From NCBI GenBank assembly GCA_945862435.1, contig CAMAXX010000006.1:57142-121141 (forward strand): DNA of 64,000 nucleotides, in the 5' to 3' direction. The notes beneath the pieces were generated by a model. The model did not search any database and was not told the origin of the DNA. It saw only the letters and a program-made list of their open reading frames with translations. The position numbers and the translations under genes were made by a program. Of this stretch, positions 1 to 8,194 are shown one piece after another; position 1 is the first letter of the stretch; each line of letters begins with the position of its first letter. Origin of the DNA: Pseudorhodobacter antarcticus. Its GTDB lineage: Bacteria; Pseudomonadota; Alphaproteobacteria; Rhodobacterales; Rhodobacteraceae.

Positions 1-387
1 GCTGGAAATGCACAAAGTTCCGCGATCTTCTTCGGGGATGTAAACAACTTCCACCTCGTGGCCGCCATCAATGCGCACCAGATATTTGCGCGTGCCGTCG
101 ATCGAGGTTTGCCGCGTTACAACCTGCGGCACCTCAAGCGTAAAGTTCGTGGCCAGCAGGGTGCGATAGTCTTTTGCCAGATTGGTCATCGCTTCAAAGT
201 CGCGCACGCCCCAATGATATACCCATTGCCACACCTGACCTACCCGCATTTTCGCCTGTTTTTCAGGGGTGCCAGCAGTAATCAGGGCTGCGCGCATTTG
301 ATCGCGCGTCATGCCAACAAGGTTCGGCAAACTGCCCGAAAGCTTGCGCGGGACAGTCAACACATCTTGGGTGATCGGCGCGCTCAT
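1..387 (-). CDS. rlmN: 23S rRNA (adenine-2503-C2)-methyltransferase RlmN, N-terminal part
   Basis: Radical-SAM methyltransferase that methylates A2503 of 23S rRNA and A37 of some tRNAs. Only the first 129 codons are in the window; the gene continues past base 1. The start is the ATG at 387, giving MSAPITQDVLTVPRKLSG. The visible part has the N-terminal helical domain and then the family segment RKYLVRIDGGHEVEVVYIPE followed by RGTLCISS, which directly precedes the family's QVGC region. The CxxxCxxC iron-sulfur motif lies outside the window. It is 3 bases downstream of the IalB-like gene on the same strand, so the two are probably co-transcribed. Confidence 0.93.
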   Translation of the reverse strand, partial: MSAPITQDVLTVPRKLSGSLPNLVGMTRDQMRAALITAGTPEKQAKMRVGQVWQWVYHWGVRDFEAMTNLAKDYRTLLATNFTLEVPQVVTRQTSIDGTRKYLVRIDGGHEVEVVYIPEEDRGTLCISS

Positions 388-390
388 GTT

Positions 391-933
391 TTAGCTTGCA
401 CAGCGCTTTGCCGCTTCGTCCACCGCAGCAGAAAAACCCAGAAGGCTGAATGTATCTTCGGTCTGCGTGCCCTTGCCCGAACGGCCCGTCAGCTTGGCAC
501 TGCCACCTGCCTTCAGCGCGGCGAGAATTGTCGCATCATCCTCAGGCGATCCTGCCCAAGCCCATTCGCCGCCGGTGAAAAGGTTAAAGGCTTTGCCTTC
601 CACTTCCAGCTTTACAGGCGTGTTTTCCCCCGCAAAGGGGTAGCCGCCTGAAAACGAAATCTCGCCCTGTGCGCCGCCAGCGCGGTACGTGACAAACAGC
701 AAAATCTCGCCTCGCCGCACCGATACAGGCGCGCCGTCTTTGGTGTTAACGGTTTCTTTGGGTTTGGACACGCCCCAACATTCTTTGGGTGCGCCCCCCC
801 CTTCTACTGGCTCGACAAACACGCTCCAATCGGTGGTGTTGGCCACGTTATTGGCCGATTCTTGCGCCACCGCCTGTGAAGTTGCCACTGCAAAAGTCAG
901 TGTCGCCGCCAACCGTAGGAACTTAGCCGTCAT
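391..933 (-). CDS. Invasion-associated locus B (IalB) family periplasmic protein
   Basis: A 180-residue exported protein. Residues 1 to about 23 form a signal peptide (MTAKFLRLAATLTFAVATSQ, cut near AVA-QE). The mature part follows the IalB pattern: W-x-V-F, a PKECWGVSKP segment, a VRRGEI-FV strand, FTGGEWAW, and a closing GFSAAVDEAAKRC with the second of two cysteines that could form a disulfide. The open frame extends 50 codons upstream, but the ATG at 933 is preferred because the signal peptide begins there. The family is named for Bartonella IalB; in free-living Rhodobacterales its role is unknown. It precedes rlmN by 3 bases. Confidence 0.82.
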   Translation of the reverse strand: MTAKFLRLAATLTFAVATSQAVAQESANNVANTTDWSVFVEPVEGGGAPKECWGVSKPKETVNTKDGAPVSVRRGEILLFVTYRAGGAQGEISFSGGYPFAGENTPVKLEVEGKAFNLFTGGEWAWAGSPEDDATILAALKAGGSAKLTGRSGKGTQTEDTFSLLGFSAAVDEAAKRCAS

Positions 934-1097
934 CGCCTGCCTGCCTTTCGTTAAACCCCGCGCCGAATTGCCATTTTTGGCATTGCCTATTTGGACGGCG
1001 CATTTCACTTTACCTTTATGTTTAGCGGCAAATGCCCTTGTGGAAAAGCCCTTGCGGGCGACTATGGGCAGTTTTCCGCGCAATTGGGGGGCCGAAC

Positions 1098-2090
1098 ATG
1101 CAAGCCTGCGAGATGGTAGAACTTTGGCGCGGTGGACTTTTGGAAAGTACCCATCGCGGTCACGCGGTCATCGCCCACGCCTCTGGCGATGTTATCGGCA
1201 GTTGGGGCGACGGCGCGCGCGTGATTTTTCCGCGTTCGTCCTCAAAAATGTATCAGGCACTGCCACTGATTGAAACGGGCGCTGCTGATGCGGCGGGGCT
1301 GACCCCCGCGCATTTAGCCCTTGGCTGTGCCAGCCACGAAGGCGCTGCACTGCACGTGAATATGGCAAAGGATTGGGTGCAAGGACTGGGCCTTGGCGAA
1401 ACCGACCTGCGCTGCGGCGCGCATGAGCCCTATGACCGCACAGAACGTAACCACTTGGCCAAAACCGACAGCTCGCCTTGCCAGTTTCACAACAATTGTT
1501 CGGGCAAACATGCAGGCTTTCTGACAACAGTTCAGCATCTGCGTGCGGGGCCAGACTATACCGAAATCGACCATCCATTGCAGCGCGCGTCGCGCGAGGC
1601 GTTCGAAGATGTGACGGGCGAGGTCAGCGCTGGCTGGGGGATTGACGGGTGTTCTGCCCCAAATTTTGCCTGCTCGATCAATGCTTTGGCACGGGGTATG
1701 GCACGCTTTGCGGGGGCAACTGACGGCGGGGATACGCGGCAGCGCGCTATGGCGCGGCTGACCCGGGCGATGGCATCGCACCCGATGCTTGTGGCAGGGC
1801 AGGGCCGCGCCTGCACCGAACTGATGCAGGCGATGGAGGGGCGCGTTGCCCTGAAAACAGGGGCCGAGGCGGTCTATGTGGCCATCATTCCTGAAAAACA
1901 GATCGGCATTGCGATTAAAATCGAAGACGGCAACTCCCGCGCGTCCGAGGCGGTTTTGGTGGCATTGCTGGTCAAACTGGGGGTGCTGAACCCCGCCCAT
2001 CCCGCCGCGCAAAAACGCCTGCCCGCGCCGCAAATCAACTGGCGCAGCCTGCACACGGGCGAATTGCGGCTGGCGCAAAGCTTTTCTTGA
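1098..2090 (+). CDS. L-asparaginase, Rhizobium etli (class 3) type
   Basis: Hydrolyses L-asparagine to aspartate and ammonia. It is a 330-residue protein of the asparaginase II family (PF06089), unrelated to E. coli AnsA/AnsB. The residues known to matter in the R. etli enzyme are present with nearly the same spacing: an SxxK pair (S47, K50 in SSSKM), S79 in CASHEGA, the metal-site C134 and K137 in NNCSGKHAGF, and C185 in GIDGCSAPNF. The ATG at 1098 sits after a GGGGGGCC stretch; ATG 1113 is an alternative and the open frame reaches back to 1032. It diverges from the IalB-like gene and is followed after 30 bases by the DUF2794 gene. Confidence 0.87.
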   Translation: MQACEMVELWRGGLLESTHRGHAVIAHASGDVIGSWGDGARVIFPRSSSKMYQALPLIETGAADAAGLTPAHLALGCASHEGAALHVNMAKDWVQGLGLGETDLRCGAHEPYDRTERNHLAKTDSSPCQFHNNCSGKHAGFLTTVQHLRAGPDYTEIDHPLQRASREAFEDVTGEVSAGWGIDGCSAPNFACSINALARGMARFAGATDGGDTRQRAMARLTRAMASHPMLVAGQGRACTELMQAMEGRVALKTGAEAVYVAIIPEKQIGIAIKIEDGNSRASEAVLVALLVKLGVLNPAHPAAQKRLPAPQINWRSLHTGELRLAQSFS

Positions 2091-2120
2091 AATCATGCGC
2101 CAATTGGCTAGGCTGGGGGG

Positions 2121-2465
2121 ATGAATATGCAGCCGCCCATTCCCTTTGCGCCGCAAACCGCCCCCGAACAGGTGGCGTTTGACCGCGCCGAACTGAACGC
2201 CATTTTGCGGCTGTATGGCCAGATGGTCGCGGCGGGCGAATGGCGCGACTACGGCATTTCCAATCTGTCGGAAGCGGCAATTTTCAGTGTGTTTCGCCGT
2301 ACGGCCGAAAACCCTCTGTATCGCATTGAAAAGCGGCCCAAGCTGCGGGCGCGGCAGGGCATCTATAGCATCATCGGGATGGACGGCCAAATTCTGCGGC
2401 GCGGGCATGATTTGGCGCAGGTGCTGCGGATTCTTGAGGCGAAGCTGATACGCCCTATTGATTGA
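2121..2465 (+). CDS. DUF2794 domain-containing protein
   Basis: A 114-residue cytosolic protein of a conserved alphaproteobacterial family with no assigned function. Typical stretches are AELNAILRLYGQMVAAGEWR, a segment on growth-like ISNLSEAAIFSVFRR, then LYRIEK-P, RQGIYSIIGMDGQILRRG and a helical tail. No signal peptide or membrane segment is visible. It starts 30 bases after the asparaginase gene on the same strand, with GGGGGG upstream of the ATG. Its 3' end overlaps the convergent NlpC/P60 gene by 11 bases. Confidence 0.85.
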   Translation: MNMQPPIPFAPQTAPEQVAFDRAELNAILRLYGQMVAAGEWRDYGISNLSEAAIFSVFRRTAENPLYRIEKRPKLRARQGIYSIIGMDGQILRRGHDLAQVLRILEAKLIRPID

Positions 2466-3288
2466 TGGCGCTGCTGATCCTGCGATGATGGGTCACATCG
2501 CCGCCCCCCGCTGCGGCAATGCGCTGGATGCAATCCGTGATAACTTCATATGCAACGGACATCGTATGCCCGTTGGCATGGATCAGCCGTGCCCCATCCA
2601 CCACTAGCCCCACATGCCCGTTCCAAAAGATCAGATCACCGCGCCGCCACGGACTGCCTGCCGCATCCGTGCCCAGTGATTGTTGTAGATCGCTGTCGGC
2701 TGGGGCGAAAACCCCCGATGCCAGCAACGCCGCCTGCACCAGCCCCGAACAATCTATCCCCGCTGCCGAATTGCCGCCCCATAGGTAAGGCACGCCCAGA
2801 AACATCTCGGCAGTCGTCACGGGGTCGGGCAAGCTATGACGCAAGGCGCGCAGGTGGGGCAATGGCACAAAGCCCTGCGGCGTTTGTGCAAAATTCCCTT
2901 GCGTGCCCAGAACCTGCACATTCGCGCCAAATGGCAGGGCATGCTGGGGCGGCGATTGCACGCGCGGCTTTGGGTAGAGATGCGATGAAAGCCCGAAAAC
3001 CCAATGGGTTGCTGCCGTGGCGGGGCGCAGACCCTGTGCCAAGACCCAGCCGCAATAGCCATCTTTGCGCGCAAAGCCAAAGGCGTAATCTGCCGCGCGG
3101 TCGATCACACAAAACCCCTCACCATAAACCAACTGGCGGTCTAACGCGCCATCTGGCGCTGCCAGTAAATCGGCCAAGGGAGCTGCAATTTCGCACGCCT
3201 CACCATCTGTCAGCGGCACATCGACCTGCCCGCGCAAACTGCTATGGGCGAGGCGGGGCGTGACGGGGTAGAGGCGGCGGTCTGTCAT
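2455..3288 (-). CDS. NlpC/P60 family cell-wall endopeptidase
   Basis: Predicted cysteine peptidase that cleaves peptidoglycan stem peptides. Residues 1 to about 145 resemble the SH3-like N-terminal region of bacterial NlpC proteins. The catalytic domain covers about residues 155-277, with C180 in GIDCSGLVQ, H225 in NGHVGLVV, and a third polar residue in LIHANGHTM (H237 or H241). No signal peptide is evident, which is common among Rhodobacterales homologues and leaves its location open. The ATG overlaps the stop of the upstream M17 aminopeptidase by 4 bases (ATGA), so translation of the two is likely coupled. Confidence 0.9.
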   Translation of the reverse strand: MTDRRLYPVTPRLAHSSLRGQVDVPLTDGEACEIAAPLADLLAAPDGALDRQLVYGEGFCVIDRAADYAFGFARKDGYCGWVLAQGLRPATAATHWVFGLSSHLYPKPRVQSPPQHALPFGANVQVLGTQGNFAQTPQGFVPLPHLRALRHSLPDPVTTAEMFLGVPYLWGGNSAAGIDCSGLVQAALLASGVFAPADSDLQQSLGTDAAGSPWRRGDLIFWNGHVGLVVDGARLIHANGHTMSVAYEVITDCIQRIAAAGGGDVTHHRRISSAINQ

Positions 3289-4682
3289 AGGCCCAGCATC
3301 TGCGGCAGAGCGGTTAAGATTGCCCGCGCGCCCATGCCAGCGCCGCCTTTGGGGCGGGCGGGCAGGTCGCTGGGTGAATGCCCATAAATGTCAAAATGCA
3401 TGTAACGCGGATGCGCGGCAAAACGGCGCAAGAACAGCGCTGCCGTGATTGCACCCGCAAAACCATCCGATGGTGCATTGTCCAGATCAGCAATGGAGGG
3501 TTCGATCGCGGCCTCATAGGGCGTATGAAAGGGCAGCCGCCAAACAGGGTCAAATCCCGCAGAAGCCCCCGCCTCTAGCGCCGCAGCCATGCCAGCATCA
3601 TCGCAGAAATAGGGGGCAAGGTCTGGCCCAACCGCCACCCGCGCAGCGCCTGTGAGCGTGGCCATTGAAATAATCGCATCGGTTGGCGCTTCGTTTGCCA
3701 GCGCCAAAGCGTCGGCCAAAATCAACCTGCCCTCGGCATCGGTGTTATTCACCTCAACTGTCAGGCCCTTGCGCGAGTGCAAAATATCGCGCGGTCGCAT
3801 TGCATCACCCGAAATGGCGTTTTCCACGGCGGGCACCAGAACGCGCATGCGCAGGGGCAAGTTTAGCGCCATGATCATTTGCGCCAACCCCATGACTGTG
3901 GCCGCGCCGCCCATATCTTTTTTCATCAAAAGCATGCCCGTGGCCGGTTTAATATCCAGCCCGCCCGTATCAAAACACACTCCCTTGCCGACCAGTGTCA
4001 GATGCGGGCCTGTGCTGCCCCAAGTCATTTCCAAAAGACGTGGCGCGCGGCCTGTGCCTGCCGCGCGCCCAACGGCATGAATCATGGGAAAGTTCTGTGT
4101 CAACAAATCATCGCCGATAATCGCGCTGGCCTTAGCGCCAAATTCATCCGCCAGCCCCATGAATGCCGCCTGCAATTCGGCGGGGCCCATATCGGATGCG
4201 GGGGTGTTGATTAGATCGCGGGTTAGAAATTCGCCCTGCGCCATGGCCAACAGAACCTTTGCGCGGGCGGGATTAGGCGGCTTGATTTGAGCTAGTTCTG
4301 CGGACTTAGCGCCAGTTCGGTAGCGATCAAACCGATAGGATGCCAGCAAAAATCCCAAAGCCGCCTCTTCGGCCTGCGCATCGGTCAAATCGGCCGCTAA
4401 ATGCCATGGCCCTGTGGGCAAAGCAGGCAAACATTTGGCCAAGCCAAATCGGCTGCGCGCCCGCGCGTTCTGGGTGCCAAAGCCCAGAACTGCGCGCATT
4501 ACTTCGCCAGTAGCGGTATCAGGGAGCAGCCGAATATCGCCCAACGTTGCGGTGAATCCAGTGGTTTGTAACCAAGTCCGCGTGACCGCAGGCAGGCTTT
4601 GCAAAAACTCCTCCAGCCCATCGCTCGTAACAATAGTTATTTGGCGCGAGGGGGCATGATCGGGGGCAAAGGCGGCGCGCAT
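3285..4682 (-). CDS. Leucyl aminopeptidase family (M17) metallopeptidase
   Basis: Removes N-terminal residues from peptides with a two-metal catalytic centre. It has 465 residues, close to the family size. The M17 signature NTDAEGRLIL is present in the C-terminal half, together with the metal and active-site segments VGKGVCFDTGGLDIK and LMKKDMGGAA. The N-terminal third is less conserved, as in PepB-like and bacterial LAP paralogues. The gene is first of a two-gene operon with the NlpC/P60 hydrolase; together they suggest turnover of wall peptides or other small peptides. It is 63 bases from the helical protein gene upstream. Confidence 0.92.
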   Translation of the reverse strand: MRAAFAPDHAPSRQITIVTSDGLEEFLQSLPAVTRTWLQTTGFTATLGDIRLLPDTATGEVMRAVLGFGTQNARARSRFGLAKCLPALPTGPWHLAADLTDAQAEEAALGFLLASYRFDRYRTGAKSAELAQIKPPNPARAKVLLAMAQGEFLTRDLINTPASDMGPAELQAAFMGLADEFGAKASAIIGDDLLTQNFPMIHAVGRAAGTGRAPRLLEMTWGSTGPHLTLVGKGVCFDTGGLDIKPATGMLLMKKDMGGAATVMGLAQMIMALNLPLRMRVLVPAVENAISGDAMRPRDILHSRKGLTVEVNNTDAEGRLILADALALANEAPTDAIISMATLTGAARVAVGPDLAPYFCDDAGMAAALEAGASAGFDPVWRLPFHTPYEAAIEPSIADLDNAPSDGFAGAITAALFLRRFAAHPRYMHFDIYGHSPSDLPARPKGGAGMGARAILTALPQMLGL

Positions 4683-4745
4683 CGGCTATCCTATCAGCTA
4701 GAATTTGCGCCACCCTATCCCATCCGCGCCGCTCTGCAAGCCGCG

Positions 4746-5135
4746 TCAAATCCCGGTCTGATCTTGCAAGTCTTGATCCAGGGTCAGCGTGCAATCGGCC
4801 ACGCGCAGCAACCGCGCCCAAACCGCAGCAAATGCGGTGGTATCCCCGCGCTCTAGGCAGATGGCCAAATCTTGCGCCACCAAAGACAAGGTTTTCAGCC
4901 CTAAATTCTGCGCCATCCGATCGAGCCGCTTTAGTCGGCGCAGCAGATCGCCCATTTGATGCTGCGCGATTCGTTCGGCCAATTTGGCCATTTGCAGCGC
5001 AAGTTCGCCCAAAGCGCGGGCCACCACCTGTTCGGCTGCTTGCGATGACAGATTGCGATAAATCGAAGATATCTGTTCAAGATCTAGTCTTGGGTTTTCT
5101 TTTGGCTTTAGCGCCAAAACAACTGCCCTGCACAT
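4746..5135 (-). CDS. Hypothetical helical protein
   Basis: A 129-residue protein I do not recognise. It is predicted to be almost all alpha-helical (SIYRNLSSQAAEQVVARALG, LLRRLKRLDRMAQNLGL, VWARLLRVADCTL), reminiscent of small four-helix or Hpt-like domains but without a clear phospho-accepting histidine motif. The start codon lies in the first unit of a 12-bp tandem duplication. An upstream ATG in the second unit, in the same frame, is closed at once by TAA (ATG GGG TAA), so the ATG at 5135 is the only usable one. It is divergent from the carbonic anhydrase gene and upstream of the M17 gene. Confidence 0.6.
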   Translation of the reverse strand: MCRAVVLALKPKENPRLDLEQISSIYRNLSSQAAEQVVARALGELALQMAKLAERIAQHQMGDLLRRLKRLDRMAQNLGLKTLSLVAQDLAICLERGDTTAFAAVWARLLRVADCTLTLDQDLQDQTGI

Positions 5136-5156
5136 AGTTTACCCCATAGTTTACAC
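5133..5156. repeat. 12-bp tandem duplication over a start codon
   Basis: Two adjacent copies of catagtttac(c/a)c (5133-5144 and 5145-5156). On the minus strand each copy carries an ATG. The downstream one starts the 129-residue protein, and the upstream one reads ATG GGG TAA in the same frame. Confidence 0.85.
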
Positions 5157-5224
5157 CCATGTCCGATCTTGCGGGCAACGAATGAACAAAAGGTTGATAA
5201 GGCATATGGAAATGTGCCCCATTT

Positions 5225-5238
5225 TCTGCAATTGCAGA
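5225..5238. promoter_or_regulatory. 14-bp perfect palindrome upstream of the carbonic anhydrase gene
   Basis: TCTGCAATTGCAGA is perfectly self-complementary and sits 34 bases before the carbonic anhydrase ATG, in the divergent intergenic region 5136-5272. Its size and place fit an operator for a dimeric regulator. It is T-N12-A rather than the T-N11-A of LysR sites, and no regulator gene is adjacent. Confidence 0.45.
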
Positions 5239-5272
5239 CAGGCAAGCAGCCAAGCTGAACAAGGACGACGCA

Positions 5273-5920
5273 ATGCACCCTTTCAAACCCTTGCCCAGTT
5301 ATCTGGTACAACGCTTTCAAGGTTGGCGAGCGACCGCTTATACCGACAACAAAGCATGGTATCGCCGCTTGGCCGACGGGGGCCAGCACCCGCGCGCCAT
5401 GGTGATTTCCTGCTGCGATAGCCGTGTGCATGTCACGTCTATTTTTGGCGCGGATGAGGGCGAATTTTTCATCCACCGCAACGTCGCCAACCTAGTGCCG
5501 CCGTATAATCCTGACGGAGAATATCACGGCACCTCTGCTGCGGTGGAATATGCGGTAACCGGGCTGAAAGTAGCACATATCGTGGTGCTAGGCCATTCCA
5601 ACTGCGGCGGGGTCAAGGGGTGCCATGATATGTGCATCGGCCATGCCCCAGAACTCGAACAAAAATCCAGCTTTGTTGGCCGCTGGATGGATATTCTTCG
5701 ACCTGGCTTTCAGCGCGTAGCGCATTTGCCAGCCGGCGAAATTCTGCCCGCTTTGGAAAAACAGGCTGTGCTGACCAGCCTTGAAAACCTGATGAGTTTT
5801 CCCTTTATACGAAACGCAGTAGAGGGTGATCTGCTAACGCTGCACGGGCTTTGGACAAATACGGGCGAGGGCGAATTGCACCAATACGATGCCGCCCGCG
5901 ATCAATTCACCGCCATCTAA
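5273..5920 (+). CDS. Beta-class carbonic anhydrase
   Basis: Zinc enzyme interconverting CO2 and bicarbonate. It has 215 residues, normal for the class. Zinc ligands and the Asp-Arg pair are visible: C47, D49 and R51 in ISCCDSRV, and H108 and C111 in LGHSNCGG. Family landmarks HRNVANLVPP and SAAVEYAV are intact, and the C-terminal VEGDLLTLHGLW segment is typical of bacterial beta enzymes. The ATG at 5273 follows an AAGGACGACGC ribosome site. It is the first gene of a co-directional set with the SbtA-like permease (49 bases on) and SbtB-like PII protein, which points to uptake and fixation of bicarbonate rather than general pH work. Confidence 0.95.
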   Translation: MHPFKPLPSYLVQRFQGWRATAYTDNKAWYRRLADGGQHPRAMVISCCDSRVHVTSIFGADEGEFFIHRNVANLVPPYNPDGEYHGTSAAVEYAVTGLKVAHIVVLGHSNCGGVKGCHDMCIGHAPELEQKSSFVGRWMDILRPGFQRVAHLPAGEILPALEKQAVLTSLENLMSFPFIRNAVEGDLLTLHGLWTNTGEGELHQYDAARDQFTAI

Positions 5921-5969
5921 TCTGCGATCCACGATTGACGATCTAACCCTTGGCCCGAAAGCAAAGACC

Positions 5970-6944
5970 ATGGATTTCTTCGCTCTAGCCGCACAAAACC
6001 TAATGACCCCAATGATTTTGTGCTTTGCGCTGGGCCTTGCCGCCGCGCTGGCACGTTCTGATCTTACCGTGCCCGAGGCGATGGCCAAGGCGATGTCGCT
6101 GTATCTGCTGTTTGCCATTGGCTTTAAGGGCGGGGTTTCGGTGGCAAGCCATGGCCTAGATGCCAGTCTTGGCCTAAGCCTATTGGTTGGGGTAATCTTG
6201 TCCTTCGCCCTGCCCGTCATTGCCTATGCCTTGCTGCGCGCGTTGACGCAGCTTTCGGCATTGGATGCCGCCGCCGTATCGGCGCATTATGGCTCGATCT
6301 CAATCGTTACCTTCGTGACCGCGACCACCGTTTTGGCGGGCCGCGGGATTGAAGCCGAAGGCTACATGGTTGCCGTTGCCGCCGCGATGGAAGCGCCAGC
6401 AATAGTCTCGGCGCTGTGGCTGGTTGCGCGGTCTGGGGCTGGGCCGCGGATGGATGCGCGCCTGTGGCGCGAGATTTTGCTGAACGGGTCAATCGTGCTG
6501 CTCGTCGGGTCTTTTTTGATTGGCGCTGTCACGGGGGATGGCGGTATGACACGGATTGAAAGCTTTATCGTCGCTCCGTTCCAAGGCGTGCTTTGCCTGT
6601 TCCTTCTGGATATGGGGCTGGTTGCAGGGCGCGGGATGCGCGGGGCCAAGGGCAATTTGGGGTTTGGCGCTCTGGCATTTGGGGTGCTGATGCCAATGGT
6701 CGGGTCCGCTTTTGGCCTTGGCGGCGCACTGATTCTTGGCCTGTCGGTGGGCGGCGCGGCGTTGATGATGACGCTCGCGGCATCAGCCAGCTATATCGCC
6801 GTGCCCGCTGCCATGCGGGTGGCCCTGCCCGAAGCAAACCCAAGCGTCTATCTAACACTATCTCTTGGCGTGACATTTCCCTTTAACCTTGTGATTGGGA
6901 TTCCTACCTATGTCGCCATTGCCCTAGCCGTGATCGGAGGATGA
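5970..6944 (+). CDS. sbtA: SbtA-like sodium-dependent bicarbonate permease
   Basis: A 324-residue inner-membrane protein of the SbtA family (formerly DUF897), which in cyanobacteria imports bicarbonate with sodium. About ten hydrophobic segments appear in two halves, starting with FFALAAQNLMTPMILCFALG and LYLLFAIGFKGGVSVA. The conserved SAHYGSISIVTFVTA stretch and its second-half counterpart with ASASYIAVPAAM fit the inverted-repeat architecture. The start is placed at ATG 5970; the open frame goes back to 5889 inside the carbonic anhydrase gene, but the first membrane helix begins right after this ATG. The following PII-like gene starts 3 bases after its stop. Confidence 0.9.
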   Translation: MDFFALAAQNLMTPMILCFALGLAAALARSDLTVPEAMAKAMSLYLLFAIGFKGGVSVASHGLDASLGLSLLVGVILSFALPVIAYALLRALTQLSALDAAAVSAHYGSISIVTFVTATTVLAGRGIEAEGYMVAVAAAMEAPAIVSALWLVARSGAGPRMDARLWREILLNGSIVLLVGSFLIGAVTGDGGMTRIESFIVAPFQGVLCLFLLDMGLVAGRGMRGAKGNLGFGALAFGVLMPMVGSAFGLGGALILGLSVGGAALMMTLAASASYIAVPAAMRVALPEANPSVYLTLSLGVTFPFNLVIGIPTYVAIALAVIGG

Positions 6945-6947
6945 ACC

Positions 6948-7256
6948 ATGCAAATGCACCCTGCCAAACGTGTTGAAATCATCATCGAAGCCCCGATGGA
7001 GGCGCGCCTGACCGAGGCGCTGACCGAAGCTGGCGTAACAGGCTTTACCATTCTGCCTGTGTTGGGCGGGTCGGGCCGATCTGGCCAATGGTCGCGCGAA
7101 GGGCAGGTGGGCCGCAGCGGCATGGTTTCGGTTGTGTGCATCATCAAACCTGATCGGCTGGACACTTTGCTGGACGCGGCATTTGCCGTGGTGCAACGCC
7201 ATATCGGTGTGGTAACGGTTACCGATGCACAGGTGCTGCGGGCCGAACGATTTTAG
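6948..7256 (+). CDS. sbtB: SbtB-like PII-family regulator of SbtA
   Basis: A 102-residue PII-superfamily protein. In cyanobacteria SbtB trimers bind adenyl nucleotides and gate SbtA. The ferredoxin-like core shows as VEIIIEAPMEARLTEALTEA and MVSVVCIIKPDRLDTLLDA, with a T-loop-like GGSGRSGQWSREGQVGRSGM between. The C-terminal cysteine pair of the cyanobacterial redox loop is missing: the protein ends TVTDAQVLRAERF. The ATG lies 3 bases after the sbtA stop behind GGAGG, so the pair is co-translated. Identity as SbtB rather than GlnK rests on the neighbour, the small size and the absence of a GlnB/GlnK Tyr T-loop. Confidence 0.88.
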   Translation: MQMHPAKRVEIIIEAPMEARLTEALTEAGVTGFTILPVLGGSGRSGQWSREGQVGRSGMVSVVCIIKPDRLDTLLDAAFAVVQRHIGVVTVTDAQVLRAERF

Positions 7257-7275
7257 CGCAAACTGGGGGTTGGCG

Positions 7276-7617
7276 ATGTCGGAAAGCAAACAGCAGGTCT
7301 ATACACTGGTCGTAGAAGTGGGCCGCAAAGACGGTGACGGGCTGCCGCCCAAATCCACTGGTGCGGCCCTGATGTGCTATGCCAGCGGCGTGGATGAGGC
7401 CGAGGCCGTGCGCGAAACTGTGGCCATTCTAAAGCAGGCCGATCTGGCCCCGCTGGATGTATCCGGCTATGGCACGCTGGACGAACGTCTGGAAAACGGC
7501 GATGAAATTGACGACGAAGAACGCGCCCTTATGCAGCGTGCATTAGATGAAAACTCGGTCATCATTGCGCAAATGACGCCTTTCTTCGATGATCCAAAAG
7601 GCGGGCCCAAGCCATGA
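7276..7617 (+). CDS. Conserved hypothetical protein
   Basis: A 113-residue acidic soluble protein without a recognised domain. It has an N-terminal strand (QVYTLVVEVGR), a helix spanning DEAEAVRETVAILKQADL, then a Gly/Tyr turn and a very acidic stretch (LENGDEIDDEERAL). The start at ATG 7276 follows GGGGGTTGG; the open frame goes back to 7225, inside sbtB. It is 19 bases after sbtB and its stop overlaps the next gene by 4 bases (ATGA), so it may be the fourth gene of the carbonic anhydrase operon. Similar proteins occur in Rhodobacterales as far as I recall, but no function is known to me. Confidence 0.75.
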   Translation: MSESKQQVYTLVVEVGRKDGDGLPPKSTGAALMCYASGVDEAEAVRETVAILKQADLAPLDVSGYGTLDERLENGDEIDDEERALMQRALDENSVIIAQMTPFFDDPKGGPKP

Positions 7618-7796
7618 AATTCCTAGACAGAAACGATCCGTTCTTTCGCAAAACTTGGGTGCGGGTGGTGTCTGTCGCCCTGCCCGCCGTTTGGGGATTG
7701 GTCGAGTTTTACTTGCAAAACGCCTTTTGGGGCCTGCTGTTTGGCGCACTCGCTGCCTATGCCGCCTATGAGCTATTTCTTCGGGCAAAAGATTGA
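7614..7796 (+). CDS. Small membrane protein, DUF3329-like
   Basis: A 60-residue protein with two hydrophobic helices (VRVVSVALPAVWGLVEFYL and AFWGLLFGALAAYAAYELF) joined by a short turn. The order DPFFRKTWVR then the FW-x-LLFGALAAY segment resembles the small DUF3329 membrane proteins of Rhodobacteraceae; this is recall rather than a search result. Its ATG overlaps the previous stop by 4 bases. Its last 24 bases overlap the convergent lipoprotein gene. Confidence 0.7.
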   Translation: MKFLDRNDPFFRKTWVRVVSVALPAVWGLVEFYLQNAFWGLLFGALAAYAAYELFLRAKD

Positions 7797-8066
7797 TCCG
7801 CGCATTTCGCCCGAATCGCCTTGCAACCTGTATTCGGATAGCCTGCACCCCGTGATCTGCGGGATAAGCGCGATCATATCGGCGCGGATACCCGCATGTT
7901 CGCCCCGCTTGGCATAGCCAAGGCGGATGATTTCCACCCGCTTTTCGGTGAAAAATACCGTATACTTGCGGCCATTCATTTCAGTATCGACGCGCTGCGC
8001 TCCCACAAACTCTGGCGCGGGAGATGCGCAGGCGGCAAGCAGCGGAATAATCCAAAGGGCTTTCAT
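7773..8066 (-). CDS. Small predicted lipoprotein
   Basis: A 97-residue protein beginning MKALWIIPLLAACASPAPEF, with a lipobox-like LLAAC (lipidated cysteine 13). The mature part contains a short beta-rich segment (KYTVFFTEKRVEIIRLGYA) and a conserved-looking tail with cysteines in TGCRLSEY and GSIFCPKK. The open frame extends to 8117, but ATG 8066 behind GGAGCC gives a clean lipoprotein signal. No function is known to me. It is convergent with the small membrane protein gene and divergent from the glutamine-synthetase homologue. Confidence 0.72.
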   Translation of the reverse strand: MKALWIIPLLAACASPAPEFVGAQRVDTEMNGRKYTVFFTEKRVEIIRLGYAKRGEHAGIRADMIALIPQITGCRLSEYRLQGDSGEMRGSIFCPKK

Positions 8067-8194
8067 AGAGGCTCCTGTCACAGTTTGCCGTGCAACTATA
8101 ACGAGAAATAGACGCAAAACATACGGATAGCCGCGAAATACTTGCGCTATTGATGAAATTGCGCTTGATGGGGCGCAACGGAAAGGAAACCTTC

